Notes under the pieces: model-generated
Told to the model about the DNA's origin: nothing
The model's input: only the letters and a program-made list of their open reading frames with translations
Databases searched by the model: none
DNA from: Candidatus Ruminococcus intestinipullorum
GTDB taxonomy: Bacteria > Bacillota > Clostridia > Lachnospirales > Lachnospiraceae
Length of the DNA stretch: 44,680 bases
Direction of reading: 5' to 3'
Assembly (NCBI GenBank): GCA_018883985.1
Contig: JAHLFA010000072.1
Span: 1-44,680 of the forward strand
Shown here: piece after piece, positions 35,766 through 44,648 of the stretch
Numbering within the stretch: the stretch's first letter is position 1
Layout: each line of letters starts with the position of its first letter
Made by a program: the position numbers and the translations under genes

Positions 35766-37708
35766 TAATCAATCGATTAACTATGCATAACTTTGGTGTT
35801 TATGCAGGAACTAATACATTTGAATTCGCTAGTAAAAAACCAATTGTCTTAATTGGTGGTATGAATGGACGAGGAAAAACTACGTTTTTGGAGGCAATTT
35901 TGTTGTCTTTGTACGGAGCAAATTCAATTGCATATAAAGAAAGTGATTACAACTCATATAATCAATATCTTCGTTCATATGTAAACAATAATAACTGGAG
36001 TCAAAGCAGCTATGTGGAAATTGAATTTTTATTAAATGAAAGTTCAAATGATACATATCTTGTTAGACGAGAATGGAACGCTCTTTCAAGAATTACAAAG
36101 GAAGAAATATCTGTACAACAGAACGGTGTATATAGCGAATTTTTAACACAGAATTGGGCTATGTTTGTAGAGAATATTCTTCCAAGTGCATTATCTAGCT
36201 TTTATTTCTTTGATGGAGAAAAGATTGCTGAATTAGCAGTGGCAAAAACAGATGATCAAATGAAGGCCTCTATTCGTTCAATGCTCGGAATGACCACTTT
36301 AGATGTTTTGAAAAACGATCTTGGTCGCATAGTGAAAAAAATCAACAGAAATAACAAAGCAGATGAATCCAATAAACATTTAGAAACTTTACGAGAGGAA
36401 CGAGATCAAGCAATTTCTGAATTAGAGAAAATTGATGAATCAATATCAATTGCAACAAAAAAGGTGGAAGACCTTCAGGAAGTGCTTGAACAATTACATA
36501 AAAAGTATGAACTTCAAGGAGGAGCTGTGCTCGAACAACGACAGTCTTTGATTCAAAAGAGGGCACAGATTCAAACAGGGATAGCACAAAATGCTGAACT
36601 ATTAGTTGGAATGGCTGCTACAGAATTGCCTATTTTTCTTGTAAGGGATCTTGTTAGTCAAATAAAACTGCAGGCTGAGGATGAACATAATGATTTTATC
36701 ATGCAGCAAGCATTAGAACAAATGGATGACTATTTATCAGATTTTGAAATGCAATATCCAGAGTCGATAGAAGCTAGTCGTATATTTGTAGACTATGTTA
36801 GAAAACAAACAGAAGCAGATTCAGCCCCTAGATTATATGAAATGTCAGATCATGCGTTATTTCAAATGAATGATTTAGTAGAGAATACGCTGCAACAGAG
36901 CGTGAACAATACAAAATCATTATTAGCAAATAAGGCTGATTTGAAAAAGCAATTAGATGCAGTTGAGAGTTATCTTACATTGGATATAAATGAAAAAGAT
37001 TTAACGGCTATATATGATCAAATAAAAGCGAAAGAGGCAGATTTAGTTGAGGCACAAGTTGAATATAACAGATTACAGCAGGAAAGAAGTTCTATAAATT
37101 CTACAGTAATAACAAAGAGTGCGGAGTACAGTAGAGATATCGAGATTTTTCTTCAAAAACTTGAACTTCATGATGATTCAGAAAGAATGATGAAATATTC
37201 GAATATTGCACTTCGTATTTTAGAGGCATATGCAGTAGAACTGCAGAGAAGAAAAACTGGTATTTTAGGAGCTACAATTACGAAATGTTACAAGCAACTT
37301 GCAAATAAAAAGAATCTAATTCAAGAAATTGTGATGAATCCAGAAACACTAGATATGCAATATCTTGATGAAAATGGGAATGAAGTATCAAAAGAGTCCC
37401 TTTCAGCAGGAGAAAAGCAGCTTATGGTAATTGCTATTTTGTGGGCTCTTGCATTGTGTTCGAAGAAAAAATTACCAGTAATAATTGATACGCCATTGTC
37501 TAGACTGGATTCTCAACATAGAACGTCCATTATTAGTACCTATTTTCCAAATGCAAGTGATCAGACAATTATTCTGTCCACAGATACAGAAATTGATCAG
37601 AATTATTATGAAATGATGAAAAATTCTGTTGGAGATGAGTTTACACTTGTATACAGCGAGAAAACAAAGAGTACGTCAATTAAGAAAGGGTATTTTCAAG
37701 AATTATGA
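35762..37708 (+). CDS. dndD: DndD, SMC-like ATPase
   Basis: 648-residue ATPase of the Rad50/SMC type. Walker A is GGMNGRGKTT (K39), a central coiled coil spans roughly residues 200-470, and the signature plus Walker B is SLSAGEKQLMVIAILW...VIIDTPLSRLD. It provides ATP hydrolysis for DNA opening/nicking during phosphorothioation. It is coupled by ATGA overlaps with dndC upstream and dndE downstream. Confidence 0.95.
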   Translation: MIINRLTMHNFGVYAGTNTFEFASKKPIVLIGGMNGRGKTTFLEAILLSLYGANSIAYKESDYNSYNQYLRSYVNNNNWSQSSYVEIEFLLNESSNDTYLVRREWNALSRITKEEISVQQNGVYSEFLTQNWAMFVENILPSALSSFYFFDGEKIAELAVAKTDDQMKASIRSMLGMTTLDVLKNDLGRIVKKINRNNKADESNKHLETLREERDQAISELEKIDESISIATKKVEDLQEVLEQLHKKYELQGGAVLEQRQSLIQKRAQIQTGIAQNAELLVGMAATELPIFLVRDLVSQIKLQAEDEHNDFIMQQALEQMDDYLSDFEMQYPESIEASRIFVDYVRKQTEADSAPRLYEMSDHALFQMNDLVENTLQQSVNNTKSLLANKADLKKQLDAVESYLTLDINEKDLTAIYDQIKAKEADLVEAQVEYNRLQQERSSINSTVITKSAEYSRDIEIFLQKLELHDDSERMMKYSNIALRILEAYAVELQRRKTGILGATITKCYKQLANKKNLIQEIVMNPETLDMQYLDENGNEVSKESLSAGEKQLMVIAILWALALCSKKKLPVIIDTPLSRLDSQHRTSIISTYFPNASDQTIILSTDTEIDQNYYEMMKNSVGDEFTLVYSEKTKSTSIKKGYFQEL

Positions 37709-38082
37709 TAATCAAACAAGTACGCTTGTCTCAACAAGCAAAAGATCAGCTTTCTCGTTTGAAGGGAAAGACTGGTATTAAGAATTGGAATATTCTTTGC
37801 CGATGGGCATTATGTTATTCCTTAGCAGAAAAAACACTCCCAACAGATATTCCACTTGCAAGTGACAGTAATTTGGAAATGTCATGGTATACATTTGGTG
37901 GAGAATACTATGAAGTTTATGAAGCTCTTGTTAAGGCTTGGTGTATTAGTATGGGATTAGAGACTGATGATGAGACTGTTTCAAAATACTTTAGATTAAA
38001 TTTGGAACGTGGAATTTCTTATTTATGTGGAACAGGGTTCATAAAAAGTATAGATGATTTATTACATTTGGTGGTGAAATAA
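37705..38082 (+). CDS. dndE: DndE, nicked-DNA-binding protein
   Basis: 125-residue DndE (DUF1832) protein. The N-terminus (IKQVRLSQQAKDQLSRLKGK) carries the basic patch that binds nicked DNA, and GISYLCG near the C-terminus matches the family. It starts inside the dndD stop and ends on the dndA start (TAATG). Confidence 0.93.
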   Translation: MIIKQVRLSQQAKDQLSRLKGKTGIKNWNILCRWALCYSLAEKTLPTDIPLASDSNLEMSWYTFGGEYYEVYEALVKAWCISMGLETDDETVSKYFRLNLERGISYLCGTGFIKSIDDLLHLVVK

Positions 38083-39233
38083 TGAGTACATATTTGGACT
38101 ATAATGCATCTGCACCAATTGATCAGAGGGTCCTTGATGTAATGATAGAAGTCTATAAAGGAACAATTGGAAATGCAGATAGTAGAACTCATAATCACGG
38201 TGAAACAGCAAGATTAGTGGTTGAAAATGCGAGAAAGCAAGTTGCAGAGTTATTGGGGATTTCACCGGGGGAAGTTTTTTTTACAAGTGGTTCTACAGAA
38301 AGTAATAATATTGCTATTCAAGGATTAAAGGAATATGCAGAAAAAACAGGTAAAAAGCATATTATTACAACATCGATAGAACATAAGGCTATTTTGGAAA
38401 CAGTAAAAGCCTTAGAAAAGAGAGGATACGATATTGAGCTTGTAGATCCGGAACGTTCAGGTTTTGTAAAACCAGAAGATATATTGTCTAGAGTAAGAGA
38501 AGATACTCTGTTAGTGAGTGTTATGCATGTAAATAATGAGACTGGAATTATTCAGCCTGTAGAGCATATAGGGAAGGCTTTGTCAGAAAGAAAGGTCTTA
38601 TTTCATGTGGACGCAACGCAAAGTTGTGGAAAGCTAATAAAAGAGATAAGGGGGCTGAAATATAATATGCTATCTTTCAGCGCCCACAAGCTACAGGGAC
38701 CGCAGGGCATAGGTGTTCTTGTGTTAAGAAAAGATGGTTACAGATTACCACCGATAAAGGGGATTATGTACGGAGGCCAACAAGAGCATGGAATTAGACC
38801 TGGAACAATACCGGTTGCTTTAGTTGCAGGATGTGGATATGCATGTGAAATAGCATCGTTGGATTATAAACATAACAAAGAAAAAATGGATGCTTTGAAA
38901 AAGCTGGTGTTAACGATATTTGATGAATCCGGAATGGAATATCATTTTAATGGTGATCAAAGGCATTGTGTGAACAGTGCGGTTAATATATGTATTCCAG
39001 GAGTTGTATCAGAAGCCTTAATGATCATGGCAAAACAGTATTGTAGTATATCAAATGGCTCCGCGTGTACATCTAAAAACTATTCACCAAGCTATGTATT
39101 AAAAGCAATGGGAATTCCAGAGGAAGAAATTGAGTGCTCTGTTCGAATCAGTTGGGGACCAGATACTTCAGAGAATGAGTTGAAGGAAAACTTGGTTAAG
39201 TTGATAGAGATAGCTAAGCAGATAAAAGGTTAA
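38082..39233 (+). CDS. dndA: DndA, cysteine desulfurase
   Basis: 383-residue class V aminotransferase of the IscS/NifS group. PLP lysine K203 lies in SAHKLQGP, and the active-site cysteine C329 in SNGSACTSK. It supplies sulphur to DndC. Many Dnd loci borrow a genomic IscS; here the desulfurase is encoded last, after dndE, as in some non-standard loci. TAATG overlap with dndE. Confidence 0.93.
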   Translation: MSTYLDYNASAPIDQRVLDVMIEVYKGTIGNADSRTHNHGETARLVVENARKQVAELLGISPGEVFFTSGSTESNNIAIQGLKEYAEKTGKKHIITTSIEHKAILETVKALEKRGYDIELVDPERSGFVKPEDILSRVREDTLLVSVMHVNNETGIIQPVEHIGKALSERKVLFHVDATQSCGKLIKEIRGLKYNMLSFSAHKLQGPQGIGVLVLRKDGYRLPPIKGIMYGGQQEHGIRPGTIPVALVAGCGYACEIASLDYKHNKEKMDALKKLVLTIFDESGMEYHFNGDQRHCVNSAVNICIPGVVSEALMIMAKQYCSISNGSACTSKNYSPSYVLKAMGIPEEEIECSVRISWGPDTSENELKENLVKLIEIAKQIKG

Positions 39234-39249
39234 TTGTCAAGGAGGCAAT

Positions 39250-40443
39250 ATGAGTCCTAAAATGAATATGGGAATTGTTTATGAAAACAATTTAGATACG
39301 GATAAGTTTGCCAGAATGTTTAATAATAAGGCTCAGAGCTACAAATTTTATTGGTTCGAGGCAATTTTGAATTTGACTATGGAGACGGATGAGGATTTGT
39401 CATTTGAAGATGTAATTGATGAAATGATATGTGAAGCATGGCACACTGTTACTCATTATCATTTGCGTCTTGGCCCTACAGTTAATGGAAATGCAGAAAA
39501 CTTTTTAGAGCATGCCATAAATACCTTAAATCATTTTTCAAAGGATGTTTTACAGAATCCGTCGAAAGAAGAACTGAAGGCTGCAATAAGAGACTGTAAA
39601 AATGAACTTAAGAAAGATAAAACTCGTTTGACAGACTATGTGCCGTACAAATTACTTTATCCATTTTTTGATACAGAAGGAATGGAGGAAGGTCTTTCTT
39701 ATATAAAGAATGATAAGCATAGACGATTGATTGCTTACATGGAAAAACTAACGGGGAATGAAAATATCTTATACACAATAATTGATGGGGTAGGGCTACA
39801 GAAAAGAATACGCTTGAATGCGTATTGGCGTAAGCTCTTAATAAAAAACTATTCAGTTATTCGAAGCTGGGTGCAATATAATAAAGCTCAATTTCTTCAA
39901 GACCGAAATCCAGGTGTACCAGGAATTATATATAAAATATGTCCGGAAAACGAGGATCAAAGAAAACTAGATCAAGCAAGAGCCTTGTGGAGAGCAACAG
40001 TGGATATTACGAAAAGACCAATCCGAGAAATATATACAGGTAGAGAAATTGGATTGGATGTGTTATCCATTGATCATTTTGTTCCGCGTTCATATATATC
40101 AAATGATGAATTGTGGAATTTGACACCTATGAGTAAATCGTTGAATTCTAGTAAAAACAATAGATTGCCATCGTGGGATGAATATTTTGAGCCGTTTGCA
40201 CATTATCAATATTATTTGTATAGTCTTGTTTTTCCGGAAGATGAATCTAAAAAATCGGCGTTCTTGATTGATAAATTTGAAAAGTGTCGCAAGAACAATG
40301 TAAATGCAATATGGGCATCAGAAGCATTGTATATACCAGGAAATACAAAAACTCAATTTGTTAATATTTTGAGTCATAACTTGAAGCCAATATATGAATC
40401 TGCACAGATGCAAGGATATGATATCTGGAATATGAAGGTGTAA
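39250..40443 (+). CDS. HNH endonuclease domain protein
   Basis: 397-residue protein. The N-terminal ~150 residues are helical (KFARMFNNKAQSYKFYWFEA). The HNH domain reads LSIDHFVPRSYIS with D275/H276, followed by ELWNLTPMSKSLNSSKNN. Cas9-like HNH spacing is visible, but no other Cas feature. AAGGAGG gives a strong ribosome binding site 16 bases after dndA. It is a candidate nuclease for the restriction side of the system, comparable in role to HNH enzymes that cut or sense phosphorothioated DNA; that is inference. A separate accessory defence gene is the alternative. Confidence 0.8.
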   Translation: MSPKMNMGIVYENNLDTDKFARMFNNKAQSYKFYWFEAILNLTMETDEDLSFEDVIDEMICEAWHTVTHYHLRLGPTVNGNAENFLEHAINTLNHFSKDVLQNPSKEELKAAIRDCKNELKKDKTRLTDYVPYKLLYPFFDTEGMEEGLSYIKNDKHRRLIAYMEKLTGNENILYTIIDGVGLQKRIRLNAYWRKLLIKNYSVIRSWVQYNKAQFLQDRNPGVPGIIYKICPENEDQRKLDQARALWRATVDITKRPIREIYTGREIGLDVLSIDHFVPRSYISNDELWNLTPMSKSLNSSKNNRLPSWDEYFEPFAHYQYYLYSLVFPEDESKKSAFLIDKFEKCRKNNVNAIWASEALYIPGNTKTQFVNILSHNLKPIYESAQMQGYDIWNMKV

Positions 40444-40445
40444 AC

Positions 40446-41054
40446 ATGAATAATGATTCTATTGAATACTATGAAAAAAATGCAGACGAGTTTGTGCTTT
40501 TGACAGTAAATGCAGATGTAAGTAGTCTTTATAAAGAGTTTGAAGGGCATATTAAAAGAGGATGCCGCATTCTGGATCTGGGTTGTGGAAGCGGGAGAGA
40601 CAGTAAGTATTTTGCAGAACAAGGATATGATGTCGTTGCAGTTGATCCATCACCAGCAATGTGCGAGAAGACAAGAACGTTATCCGGCGTTGTTACATAC
40701 ATTCAGCGAGCTGAAGAATTGGAGTTTGAAAATGAATTTGATGCAGTGTGGGCATGTGCTTCATTGCTGCATGTTTCAAGAGAAAATCAGAGGAAAGCTC
40801 TTATCAAAATTTGTAAATCGCTTAAACCAGAAGGGGTTCTTTATTGTTCTTGGAAATATGGAACACAAGATCGAGAGGAGAAGGGGCGTCATTTTACTGA
40901 CTTAACCGAACGTGAGTTACAAGCTCTTTTGTCTGATATCTTGAATTATCAATTAATAAAAATGTGGCGAACAGATGACGCTCGACCAGGAAATAAACAA
41001 CAGTGGTTGAATGTACTGTTGAGAAAGGATTGTAATGTCATTAGCAAGAATTAA
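40446..41054 (+). CDS. SAM-dependent methyltransferase, class I
   Basis: 202-residue protein with motif I DLGCGSGRD (D44-D52), the acidic end of strand 2 (VAVDPSPAM), and a post-motif region FDAVWACASLLH. The fold is that of small-molecule/tellurite-type methyltransferases. No NPPY or other DNA base-methylation motif is visible, so DNA methylation is not supported. It starts three bases after the HNH stop and overlaps the next ORF by 20 bases, so it is part of the same transcript. The substrate is unknown. Confidence 0.8.
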   Translation: MNNDSIEYYEKNADEFVLLTVNADVSSLYKEFEGHIKRGCRILDLGCGSGRDSKYFAEQGYDVVAVDPSPAMCEKTRTLSGVVTYIQRAEELEFENEFDAVWACASLLHVSRENQRKALIKICKSLKPEGVLYCSWKYGTQDREEKGRHFTDLTERELQALLSDILNYQLIKMWRTDDARPGNKQQWLNVLLRKDCNVISKN

Positions 41055-41964
41055 ACAAGTATTAACACATTTAGAAGAGGCAAAAGATGTAGTGTTTCAG
41101 ATTGTTCAAATGAACACGTCAAGGAACGGTGATACCGCTTATATAGTAAGGCCTATTACATTTGAACCGATAGATAAAATGAAAAGTTTTTTACTTGAAA
41201 TCCATGATAAATATTTGGATAGTAAAAAAGGATTGGACAAAATGTTTTCGGCATGTATTGCGTATGATGGAAGCGCTGATGGAAAAAATGTATATTATTT
41301 AGAAACAGACAATGCATTGATTCAAAAAGAATATGATTTGCTATTGGAGGCTTTGGCGGCACCAGCAGTGGAACAAGACCCGCTTTTAATGAAAGCGATT
41401 GCTTCAATGATTACGTTTAGTATTGAAGACGATGGGGAGATACTTCCTGTAAAATTGATTTCTATGCAAAATCCAATCACAACTTTAAAACATAAATTCT
41501 TTTGTAATAAAGGAAGGTTTGAAGAGTTTTCTGAAAAAGTTTTGAATTTGCGAACATCTATAGATGTTATTATCGTCGGAGATAAAGTATATTTTCTTAC
41601 AATGGCAGGTGAGAAGCTTTTCAATATGGAAAGAGCATACAAAAAACTTTGTGCAGATTATGTTGTTGCCATTAAAGATAGTGGAATTATTGTAAATGTG
41701 GATGGGTTTACTGATGTAGCACTTCATGGCCATAACCCTAGAAGATTTGTGGCTTACAATAAGAAGAATTTGGAACAGCTCCAAAATAGTAGTACTAGAG
41801 AGAGAATTGCAAAGCTGTTTTCAGTAAAATTAACGGATGGGAAATTGGATGCGACTGATCCTAAGGATGCAGAAAGAATTGTAAAGATTCTATGCAATAA
41901 AGGGATGACAGATCCGTTTAGAGAAGAAGCAATGGAAGTATCTGGTGCGAGAAAATGGAGCTGA
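41035..41964 (+). CDS. kwaB: KwaB-like (DUF4868) Kiwa protein
   Basis: 309-residue protein that I place in DUF4868, the family of KwaB from the Kiwa anti-phage system. The characteristic C-terminal block is visible (GFTDVALHGHNPRRFVAYNKKN...RERIAKLF). In Kiwa, membrane protein KwaA senses infection and KwaB binds DNA/complexes. It starts within the methyltransferase gene with AAAGGA upstream. The gene order here is kwaB before kwaA, the reverse of the usual. Confidence 0.68.
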   Translation: MSLARIKQVLTHLEEAKDVVFQIVQMNTSRNGDTAYIVRPITFEPIDKMKSFLLEIHDKYLDSKKGLDKMFSACIAYDGSADGKNVYYLETDNALIQKEYDLLLEALAAPAVEQDPLLMKAIASMITFSIEDDGEILPVKLISMQNPITTLKHKFFCNKGRFEEFSEKVLNLRTSIDVIIVGDKVYFLTMAGEKLFNMERAYKKLCADYVVAIKDSGIIVNVDGFTDVALHGHNPRRFVAYNKKNLEQLQNSSTRERIAKLFSVKLTDGKLDATDPKDAERIVKILCNKGMTDPFREEAMEVSGARKWS

Positions 41965-41977
41965 GTTAGGAGTGTAA

Positions 41978-42529
41978 ATGTCTTTCATATTTTCGTGTAC
42001 AATGTTTTTCCTTTCATTTACACCACTTTGGCTTTCAATAGTTTTCATTGATGCAGTAAGTATTTGGACTAATCAATACTGTATTTGGACTGAAATTATA
42101 AGTATATGCTGTATTGTCGTGGGGTTTTTTATTAGTGGTATTATGTTGCATCATTATTTGCAACATGGTTTAGTAAATGGAAATAGAAAGTATACAGTGT
42201 TAAAGGCAAACGAGGAAAAGACAATTTCTGTAGAATTTATTTTGTCTTATGTAATGCCTTTGTTTGCGTTTGATTTCAAGAATTGGCAGCAAACAATACT
42301 GTTTTTACATATTTTTTTGATATTAGGGTGGTTAAGCGTAAAACATAATCATTTTAGCAATAATGTTGTATTAGAAGCATTAGGATATCGTGTGTTCCAC
42401 TGCGTTCTAGACAGTGAAGACCGTAAGCAACTAGACGTAAATGTAATTACTAAAGATAACATGGTATTGTCTCTTCAGGAAGAAGTGACAATAGAATTTG
42501 TAAATAATGACTTTGCTATAACTAGATAG
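41978..42529 (+). CDS. kwaA: KwaA-like four-helix membrane protein
   Basis: 183-residue protein with four hydrophobic segments (about residues 5-27, 38-60, 83-97 and 103-120) and a soluble tail (VVLEALGYRVFHCVLDSEDR). This fits the compact four-helix KwaA proteins. It lies 13 bases after the KwaB-like gene with AGGAG before its ATG. Assignment rests on topology and on the neighbouring KwaB-like gene; membrane proteins of this size are easy to misassign. Confidence 0.58.
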   Translation: MSFIFSCTMFFLSFTPLWLSIVFIDAVSIWTNQYCIWTEIISICCIVVGFFISGIMLHHYLQHGLVNGNRKYTVLKANEEKTISVEFILSYVMPLFAFDFKNWQQTILFLHIFLILGWLSVKHNHFSNNVVLEALGYRVFHCVLDSEDRKQLDVNVITKDNMVLSLQEEVTIEFVNNDFAITR

Positions 42530-42565
42530 TTATATTAGAAAATGTTCAATTATAGGTATAAAAAT

Positions 42566-44140
42566 ATGAGAGTATTAATGCTTGGCAATAGTTTTACTTT
42601 TGCAAACAACATGCCAGAAACCCTGGCCAACTTAATAGATGGCGAAGTGGTCCAGCATACCCGCGGTGGAGCACGTCTGGCCGAGCAGTTGAATCCTGAC
42701 ACCAAGATGGGAGGAATGACACAGGCAGCGCTGCAGAATGAAAAGTGGGATTATGTGATTCTTCAGGAGATGAGCAACGGCCCGATCACTTCCAGGGAAA
42801 GCTTCCTGAATAACACGGCACTGTTGTGTGAGCAGATTCGTGCTAATGGTGCAGTTCCGGTTTTGTATGCTACTTGGGCCTACAAAAGGGGAGGCAAGCA
42901 GTTGGAATCTTTTGGTATGGATTATGATGAAATGTATCAGAAGATGTATGATGCTTATCATGAGGCTGCCAATCAGAACGAAGCATTGATTGCGGATATA
43001 GGCAAGCGCTTCTATGAGGAAGCTGATAAGCAGGATATCTTTGCTGAGGATGGCTGCCATCCAAATGAGCTTGGTTCCAGGCTTGCAGCGCAGGTGATTG
43101 CTGATGTTATCTTAGCTGATCAGGCAACCAAAACAGAAATAGTGATTGAACCAAAGGCAGAGGACAACGATACAAGACTTCGAATCCTGTATCTTTATCA
43201 GATGCTTCTGACCCAGACCGATGAGGATCATACCCTGTCTACAAAGCAGATCACTGACCGTATGATGGAGCAGCACAATATTCTTGTGCATAGAACCACC
43301 GTGCCAAAGGATATTGATTTGCTTCGTGCAGCTGGTTTTGAAATTATTGGAGAGCGTAAGCGTGCCTGGGAATACTACCTGGCAGACCGCAAGTTCTCTG
43401 TGCCGGAGTTAAAGCTCTTGATCGATGCGGTACAGTCTTCAAAGTTCATTACAGAAAAGAAGAGTGAGAGTCTGATTGAAAAACTGATCTCTTTGACCAG
43501 CGAGACCAACGCAGATAAGTTAAAGAGATCTGTGCATATCACTGGTCGTGTGAAGTCAGAGAATGAAAAGGGCTATTACATAGTGGATGCCATCAATGAG
43601 GCTATCAATGCCGGCGTGAAGATTTCCTTCTATTATTTTGAACTCAATGGTAAGAAGAAGGAAGTGCTCAGGAACGATGGGAAACCATATACAGTCAGTC
43701 CATTTGATCTGATCTGGGATGGCGACTATTATTATCTGACCGGTTACTGTGATGAGAGGGAGGCTGTTCGCACCTATCGAGTAGACCGCATCAAGAAGCA
43801 ACCTGAGTTGCTGAAGGAGAAGGCTGTTAAGAAGCCAAAGGGCTATGATGTATCCAAATATACAACAGAAGTCTTCCGAATGTTCTCTACTGATGAAGCA
43901 GTTGACGTGACCTTGCTCTGTGACAACCGCTGTATGAAGTCTGTGGTAGATAAGTTCGGTATGAAGATCAAGACTCGCAGTGTTGGGGAGGAGCAGTTCC
44001 GGATAACGGTTAAGGTCTGTGCAGGTCCTACATTTTATCGCTGGGTATTTGGAGCCGGTGGGAAAATCGTGATCGAGAGTCCAATTGAAACACGTAATGA
44101 ATATAGAGAAATGCTTCAAAAGGCACTTAATCAACTATAG
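42566..44140 (+). CDS. SGNH hydrolase/WYL-domain regulator fusion
   Basis: About 524 residues in two parts. Residues 1 to ~190 are an SGNH-type hydrolase: GNSFT (catalytic Ser block) and DGCHPNELGSRLA (Asp/His block). The remainder is a winged-helix plus WYL regulator: TRLRILYLYQMLLTQ, RTTVPKDIDLLRAAGF, then the WYL core SFYYFELNGKKKE...TVSPFDLIWDGDYYYLTG and a C-terminal effector-binding domain. There is no signal peptide. WYL regulators often control defence islands. The coding region becomes distinctly GC-richer than the Kiwa gene within a few tens of bases, so an island boundary lies nearby. The ATG at 42566 is preferred to 42542, but neither has a strong ribosome binding site. Confidence 0.82.
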   Translation: MRVLMLGNSFTFANNMPETLANLIDGEVVQHTRGGARLAEQLNPDTKMGGMTQAALQNEKWDYVILQEMSNGPITSRESFLNNTALLCEQIRANGAVPVLYATWAYKRGGKQLESFGMDYDEMYQKMYDAYHEAANQNEALIADIGKRFYEEADKQDIFAEDGCHPNELGSRLAAQVIADVILADQATKTEIVIEPKAEDNDTRLRILYLYQMLLTQTDEDHTLSTKQITDRMMEQHNILVHRTTVPKDIDLLRAAGFEIIGERKRAWEYYLADRKFSVPELKLLIDAVQSSKFITEKKSESLIEKLISLTSETNADKLKRSVHITGRVKSENEKGYYIVDAINEAINAGVKISFYYFELNGKKKEVLRNDGKPYTVSPFDLIWDGDYYYLTGYCDEREAVRTYRVDRIKKQPELLKEKAVKKPKGYDVSKYTTEVFRMFSTDEAVDVTLLCDNRCMKSVVDKFGMKIKTRSVGEEQFRITVKVCAGPTFYRWVFGAGGKIVIESPIETRNEYREMLQKALNQL

Positions 44141-44208
44141 AAAGTAGGAGAAAATTAGAGAAGTATCTAGATATTAGGCATGTGCCTTCGCATATCTGAA
44201 AATAATTA

Positions 44209-44243
44209 TTCGAATAAAATCGAGTCGGGACAAACCGAATAAG
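44209..44243. repeat. Direct repeat 1, upstream of ATPase promoter
   Basis: About 35 bases, with CGAATAAAATCGAGTCGG at the 5' end and CCGAATAAG at the 3' end. It ends just upstream of the -35 box at 44246, and its 5' end overlaps the 12-bp palindrome TTATTCGAATAA (44206-44217). It is closely related to the repeat at 44277-44312. Confidence 0.75.
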
Positions 44244-44245
44244 AA

Positions 44246-44273
44246 TTGAAAAAACACAAAAACATGTTATAAT
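44246..44273 (+). promoter_or_regulatory. Promoter of AAA ATPase gene
   Basis: TTGAAA (44246-44251), 16-base spacer and TATAAT (44268-44273). It is flanked closely by the two direct repeats, suggesting operator control. Confidence 0.7.
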
Positions 44274-44276
44274 ATA

Positions 44277-44312
44277 TTCGAACAAAACCGAGTCGGAGGT
44301 GACCGAATAAAA
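44277..44312. repeat. Direct repeat 2, containing ATPase RBS
   Basis: Related to repeat 1: CGAACAAAACCGAGTCGG followed by AGGTGACCGAATAAA. The variable middle contains GGAGGTG, the ribosome binding site of the ATPase gene. The repeat ends at the start codon. Confidence 0.75.
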
Positions 44313-44648
44313 TGAAATTCATTGGGAGAAAGGAACAGCTGAGAAAGCTTAATCGAGCAATTGCCAACACTAATAAAGAGGAAGCGATGCAAACCGTCTT
44401 GATCTATGGTCGAAGACGGGTGGGAAAAAGTGAGCTGGTGAAGCAGCTTCTCAAAAGTACAACGTGCCAAAGCATTTATTATGAGTGCAAGCAGGTGGCA
44501 GAAGAAAGCAACACACAGGGAATCTGCAATATTTTATCGGAAGAGTTACATCTTCCAAAACTTGGATATCAATCCATAGAGGAGGTTCTTGAGTACATCT
44601 TTCAAAGATCATGCGAAGAGAATATGATTTTTGTTCTGGATGAATATC
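44312..44648 (+). CDS. AAA-family ATPase (DUF234-associated type), 5' part
   Basis: First ~112 residues of an ATPase: MKFIGRKEQLRKL, then Walker A YGRRRVGKSELV, and IFVLDEYP as the Walker B strand. This is the pattern of archaeal-type AAA ATPases that often carry a C-terminal DUF234 nuclease-like domain; that part is not in the window. The real sequence stops at about 44648, because the ORF then runs into adapter sequence and its last codons (SYTHLRAHE) are artificial. Confidence 0.85.

Noticed and set aside
39250-40443. Cas9/CRISPR relationship of the HNH protein
   Set aside because: Only the HNH block is similar. No RuvC motifs, no repeats spaced like a CRISPR array and no other cas gene were seen.
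40446-41054. Methyltransferase as a restriction-modification DNA methylase
   Set aside because: The protein is only 202 residues with no NPPY/DPPY or PC motif and no target-recognition domain.
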